Below, in pieces: positions 60,159 through 64,000 of a stretch of 64,000 nucleotides of DNA. The notes under the pieces are model-generated. The model searched no databases. It was not told the DNA's origin and saw only the letters and a program-made list of their open reading frames with translations. Made by a program: the position numbers and the translations under genes. Each line of letters begins with the position of its first letter. The stretch's first letter is position 1. Source of the DNA: Accumulibacter sp964420975 (GTDB lineage: Bacteria > Pseudomonadota > Gammaproteobacteria > Burkholderiales > Rhodocyclaceae); the NCBI GenBank assembly GCA_964420975.1, contig CAYQVH010000001.1:1-64000 (forward strand), in the 5' to 3' direction.

Positions 60159-61446
60159 GGTCTATCACGGCATCGAGCGGATTGCCGGCAACGTCATCAC
60201 CGTGCAGGCGACCGGTGTTGGTTACCGGGAGCTTGCGCAGGTAACCTCGCGACAGGGCAGCTCGCTCGCACAGGTAATCCGGCTCGAAGGCGGGCGCGTC
60301 GACCTGCAGGTTTTCGCCGGCGGTCGCGGTATCGCCACGGACGCCGAAATTCGCTTCCTCGGCCACACGATGCAGGTGCCTTTTTCGCAGTCCCTGCTCG
60401 GGCGGGTATTCGACGGCAGCGGCCGGGCACGGGACAATGGACCGCGCATCAGCGAGAATCTGATCGACATCGGCGGTCCGTCGGTCAATCCCGCCAAACG
60501 GATCATCCCGCGTCACATGGTGCGCACCGGCATCCCGATGATCGACGTTTTCAACACCCTGGTCGAATCACAAAAACTGCCGATCTTCTCGGTTGCTGGT
60601 GAACTTTACAATCAACTTCTGGCGCGGATTGCCCTGCAAGCCGAAGTGGACGTGATCGTTCTTGGCGGCATGGGCCTGAAACACGATGACTACCTGTTCT
60701 TCCGCGACCTCCTCGAGGAGAATGGCGCGCTGTCACGCGCTGTGCTGTTCATTCACACGGCTTCCGACCCGGTCGTGGAATGTCTACTGGTGCCGGACAT
60801 CGCGCTGGCCGTCGCCGAACGCTTCGCGCTGCAGAACCAGCGCGTGCTGGTGTTGTTGAGCGACATGACCAACTTTGCGGATGCCATGAAGGAGGTCGCC
60901 ATCACCATGGAGCAGATCCCTTCGAATCGCGGCTACCCCGGCGACCTCTACTCGCAGCTCGCCGCCCGCTACGAAAAGGCGGTCGATTTCGACACTGCCG
61001 GCTCGATCACCATTCTCGCCGTGACCACCATGCCGGGTGACGACGTTACGCACCCGATTCCGGATAACACCGGCTACATCACCGAGGGACAGTTCTATCT
61101 GCGTAACGGCCGCATCGAGCCCTTTGGTTCCCTGAGCCGCCTGAAGCAACTGGTCAACGACCAAACACGCGAAGACCACCGGACGATCATGAACACCATG
61201 ATCCAGCTCTACGCTTCCTACATGGAGACACTCGAGAAACAGTCGATGGGCTTCCGCATGAGCACTTGGGACAACAAGCTGCTGACGTACGGCCAGCGGT
61301 TCGAGAACGAACTGATGGACCTGAAAGTAAATATCCCGCTCGAGCAAGCCCTGGATCTATGCTGGCGCATTCTTGCGGACAGCTTCGAGCCGGCAGAAAC
61401 GGGAATCGCGTCGAAACTTACCGACCGCTTTTGGCCCGCTCGCTGA
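60151..61446 (+). CDS. atpB: A/V-type ATPase regulatory subunit B
   Basis: This 431-residue B subunit starts MHKVYHGIERIAGNVITVQATG. It lacks the P-loop of subunit A, as expected, and carries GMGLKHDDYLFFRD, LLSDMTNFADAMKEVA with the interface residues, and NRGYPGDLYSQLAARYEKAV. ATG 60151 overlaps the A-subunit stop by 8 nt; an earlier in-frame ATG at 60109 would add 14 unrelated residues. It alternates with A in the hexameric head. Confidence 0.95.
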   Translation: MHKVYHGIERIAGNVITVQATGVGYRELAQVTSRQGSSLAQVIRLEGGRVDLQVFAGGRGIATDAEIRFLGHTMQVPFSQSLLGRVFDGSGRARDNGPRISENLIDIGGPSVNPAKRIIPRHMVRTGIPMIDVFNTLVESQKLPIFSVAGELYNQLLARIALQAEVDVIVLGGMGLKHDDYLFFRDLLEENGALSRAVLFIHTASDPVVECLLVPDIALAVAERFALQNQRVLVLLSDMTNFADAMKEVAITMEQIPSNRGYPGDLYSQLAARYEKAVDFDTAGSITILAVTTMPGDDVTHPIPDNTGYITEGQFYLRNGRIEPFGSLSRLKQLVNDQTREDHRTIMNTMIQLYASYMETLEKQSMGFRMSTWDNKLLTYGQRFENELMDLKVNIPLEQALDLCWRILADSFEPAETGIASKLTDRFWPAR

Positions 61447-61479
61447 CCTCTGGCGAAATAAACACGGCGACCGCCAACG

Positions 61480-62085
61480 ATGGCCAGCATCAAGCACACC
61501 AAGAACGAGCTGAAATCGCAGCGGGAAGCACTCAGGCGTTTCCAGCGCTACCTGCCGACCCTCCAACTGAAGAAACAACAACTCCAACTGGAAGTGCGCC
61601 AACTCGAAGTGACGCTGGAGACGGAACGCGATGCAGATGTGCAGGATCGCGCGGAACTTGCCAAGTGGGTTCGCCTGTTCGCGGAAACGGTCGACTGGGA
61701 TCATTGGCTGACGGTGAGCGACATCCGCCTCGACCAAGGGAATATCGCCGGGGTAGCCATCCCGGTGCTGGCCGGGGTGGATTTTTCCCGCCAAATGCCC
61801 GATCTGTTTTTGACCCCGGCATGGCTGGACGACGGCGTCGAGATGCTGCAGCGCCGCATCCGTCGCCGCCTGGCACTGCAAGTGTTCGAAGAGCAGTTGC
61901 GGCGGCTTGCCGATGAGTTGCGAACGACTAACCAGCGCGTCAATCTCTTCGAAAAGGTGAAGATACCCGAGGCCAGAGAGAACATTCGGGTGATCCGGAT
62001 ATTCCTGGGCGACCAGATGACCGCCGGGGTGGCACGTTCCAAGATGGCCAAGGCGAAGGCGCTTGAGCAAGAAACCGCTACCTAG
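61480..62085 (+). CDS. atpD: A/V-type ATPase central-stalk subunit D
   Basis: This 201-residue all-helical protein has N- and C-terminal long helices forming an antiparallel coiled coil (about residues 10-65 and 130-200). Family features are TKNELKSQREALRRFQRYLPTLQLKKQQL and RRLADELRTTNQRVNLFEKVKIPEARENIRVIRIFLGD-type sequence. It turns inside the A3B3 head. It lies 33 nt after subunit B. The 223 bp to subunit I contain no recognised gene. Confidence 0.9.
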   Translation: MASIKHTKNELKSQREALRRFQRYLPTLQLKKQQLQLEVRQLEVTLETERDADVQDRAELAKWVRLFAETVDWDHWLTVSDIRLDQGNIAGVAIPVLAGVDFSRQMPDLFLTPAWLDDGVEMLQRRIRRRLALQVFEEQLRRLADELRTTNQRVNLFEKVKIPEARENIRVIRIFLGDQMTAGVARSKMAKAKALEQETAT

Positions 62086-62308
62086 CGAGCCGAAATGGCC
62101 GATACCCGTGAGACCGAAGTGAGTTATTGTCAAAGGACACATTCCTGGGTTGAGCGACGCGCTGGCGAGTGCCGTCTGCGTATGCACGCCTACGGCGGAG
62201 ACACTCAATGAAATCGACACGCTACTCAGTCGGCCGTCGGCCTGGAGACTCGGGCCGGGCCGTATCCCTGGCGGTCGCCTAGCCACTTGCTCGGAGAGGC
62301 ATAAGCGT

Positions 62309-64000
62309 ATGATCGTGCCGATGCAGAAGGTGACGGTGCTGTGCCTGGAGACGGGTTGCGATTCGGCTTTGCAGTCTCTGCGGGATCTCGGCGTGCTGCA
62401 CCCCACGTTTGACCGCCGGGGCGAGCGCGAGGATATTGAGGCGGCACGCCGTCGGCTTGAATCCATCATTCGAGCCACAGAAACGCTGCCCAAGTTAACG
62501 CACGCCTCCCCTTCCAGACGGGCTCCCAGCCAGATCGTCGATGAGTTGTCTCGCCTCATAAAGCGGAGTCGGGAGAACAGCGAGGAGTTGGAGCGTCTGA
62601 CACAGGAGCGGCTACGCATCCAATGGTTCGGAAACTTTTCTCCCGAGGCGCTGGTAAAGTTGGCCGATCGAGGTGTTTTCATTCGTCTGTTTCAGACCTC
62701 GCCCGGCAGCTTTCCGACGCTACCGGATCGGGCGGTCTGTCTCGAAACGTTCCGCAGCCGGGTTGCAGTATTCTTTGCTGTGGTCACCAAGGGCGACACA
62801 CCCGCGGTCGCCGCCCAGGAAATCCGCCCGCCGGACGTATCTCTGGCCGAGATCGAACGTCGCATTGGCGAATTGGAGACGATACGTGCGAAGCTGGCCG
62901 ACGAGGTCGCCCAGTTCGCAGGGGATCGTGCCGCGTTAGTGCAAATGCGATCCGAGGCTGAGGAGTCTCTACAACTGGCTGAGGTCCGCGCAGGCATGGG
63001 TAGCGCGACAGACCGCCTTGTTTACCTGCAGGGTTTTTGTCCAGTGGACGAGATACCCCGCCTTCGCGATGGTGCACGCGAAAGCGGCTGGGGACTGGTC
63101 ATCGACGAGCCGACGGAGAGCGATACGGTCCCGACGCTGATCCGCAATCCGCGATGGCTGAAGCCGATCGAAGCGGTCTTCGAACTGATCGGCATCTTGC
63201 CGGGATATCGGGAGATCGACGTGAGCCTGTGGTTCCTGCTGTTTTTCAGCCTGTTCTTCGCCATGCTCGTAGGCGATGCGGGCTACGGAGCCATCTTCCT
63301 CGGGCTGACGCTGTGGGCTCAGTGGAGGTTTCCGGAAGCTCCCGCCAACGCCTTCGCCCTGCTCAAGATTACCAGCGTCGCCACCATCGTCTGGGGCGTA
63401 TTGACCGGCACCTATTTCGGAATTGCGGACCTGCCTGCGCCACTTTCCGCCCTGAAGCTGACCTGGCTGGGCGACGAGGAGCACATCAAGGATCTGTGCT
63501 TCTGGATCGCTGCGATCCACCTCTCGATTGCCCACGTGTGGAACTTCGTCAACCTTATCCGCACTCCGCAGGCACTGGCCCAGGTCGGCTGGCTGTGCGT
63601 TGTCTGGTTCATGTTTTTCAGCGCCCGTTCGGTGGTACTCAACCTGCAGTTTCCGTCAGTCATGACTTGGGTGTTCGCTGCCGGCGTCATTCTCATCGTG
63701 TTTTTCATGACTCCGCGTAAGAGTCTCAAGGACGAATGGTTCAACCATGTCATGCTGCCGCTGAATCTGGTCGGCAGCTTCGTGGATGTCATTTCCTATA
63801 TCCGCCTCTATGCCGTCGGCACTGCCAGCTTTGCCATCGCCTCGACCTTCAACATCATGTTGGCCCCGATGTTCGATGGCTGGCTGAGTGAACTGCTCGC
63901 TGCGCTGTTGCTGTTTCTGGCACACACGGTGAATATTGTTCTCGCCGTGATGGGCGTAATGGTGCACGGCATTCGCTTGAATACACTGGAATTCGCTAGC
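62309..64000 (+). CDS. atpI: A/V-type ATPase membrane subunit I (a-subunit), truncated by window end
   Basis: An open frame of 564 codons continues past the window end without a stop. The N-terminal half (to about residue 310) is cytoplasmic and coiled-coil-rich (LAEIERRIGELETIRAKLADEV). Membrane helices begin near 311 (SLWFLLFFSLFFAMLVGDAGYG). The essential proton-path arginine is present as Arg499 in SYIRLYAVGTASF. ATG 62309 is preceded by GGAGAGG. The c-ring subunit K gene is expected just downstream, outside the window. Confidence 0.93.
   Translation, partial: MIVPMQKVTVLCLETGCDSALQSLRDLGVLHPTFDRRGEREDIEAARRRLESIIRATETLPKLTHASPSRRAPSQIVDELSRLIKRSRENSEELERLTQERLRIQWFGNFSPEALVKLADRGVFIRLFQTSPGSFPTLPDRAVCLETFRSRVAVFFAVVTKGDTPAVAAQEIRPPDVSLAEIERRIGELETIRAKLADEVAQFAGDRAALVQMRSEAEESLQLAEVRAGMGSATDRLVYLQGFCPVDEIPRLRDGARESGWGLVIDEPTESDTVPTLIRNPRWLKPIEAVFELIGILPGYREIDVSLWFLLFFSLFFAMLVGDAGYGAIFLGLTLWAQWRFPEAPANAFALLKITSVATIVWGVLTGTYFGIADLPAPLSALKLTWLGDEEHIKDLCFWIAAIHLSIAHVWNFVNLIRTPQALAQVGWLCVVWFMFFSARSVVLNLQFPSVMTWVFAAGVILIVFFMTPRKSLKDEWFNHVMLPLNLVGSFVDVISYIRLYAVGTASFAIASTFNIMLAPMFDGWLSELLAALLLFLAHTVNIVLAVMGVMVHGIRLNTLEFAS

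Noticed and set aside
1..64000. CRISPR arrays, prophage or plasmid replication modules
   Set aside because: No regularly spaced repeats, cas genes, integrase, phage structural genes or replication initiator genes were seen.

Overview
The window is a GC-rich stretch of a Gram-negative bacterial chromosome. The rsmI-yraN-diaA-dolP neighbourhood, sucC-sucD, the DUF2889 and DUF3025 proteins, folB/plsY/tsaD, dut-coaBC and an MSHA-type pilus locus together point to a betaproteobacterium. Rhodocyclales, possibly a Candidatus Accumulibacter-like lineage, is my best guess from gene content; it was not computed.

Layout. 1-8 kb is housekeeping: RNase P RNA, a DUF3025 gene, a lipoprotein, pyrC and rsmI on the minus strand, yraN, a HIRAN protein, diaA and dolP on the plus strand, then folB, plsY and tsaD. 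8-13.6 kb holds a very large STAND/SARP-type regulator, cca, a Fur-family gene and acyP. 13.7-22.9 kb is a tightly overlapping five-gene membrane operon: DabA (DUF2309) with four complex-I-like antiporter subunits, probably an expanded DAB inorganic carbon uptake or pH/ion system. 23-25.7 kb carries DUF2889 and sucCD, closed by a clear terminator. 25.9-31.8 kb carries an ornithine cyclodeaminase-like gene and a signalling set: PP2C phosphatase, FHA protein, metallo-beta-lactamase-fold phosphodiesterase candidate, and a GAF-fused secretion/pilus ATPase.

32-49.8 kb is pilus-related: a pilin with a near-consensus sigma-54 promoter, a membrane histidine kinase, a class III adenylate cyclase, then a long minus-strand MSHA/type II secretion-like operon headed by a sigma-54 response regulator. 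A local circuit is plausible: response regulator to sigma-54 pilin promoter, with cAMP and phospho-Ser/Thr inputs and c-di-GMP input to the MshE-like ATPase.

50-52 kb has tRNA-Gln, dut and coaBC. 52.0-52.8 kb is a small insertion-sequence graveyard (ISAs1 and IS5 remnants). It is followed by a two-gene RND efflux operon and, from 57.2 kb to the window end, an A/V-type ATPase operon (E, DUF2764, A, B, D, I). This operon is uncommon in Betaproteobacteria and is cut off by the window edge within subunit I.
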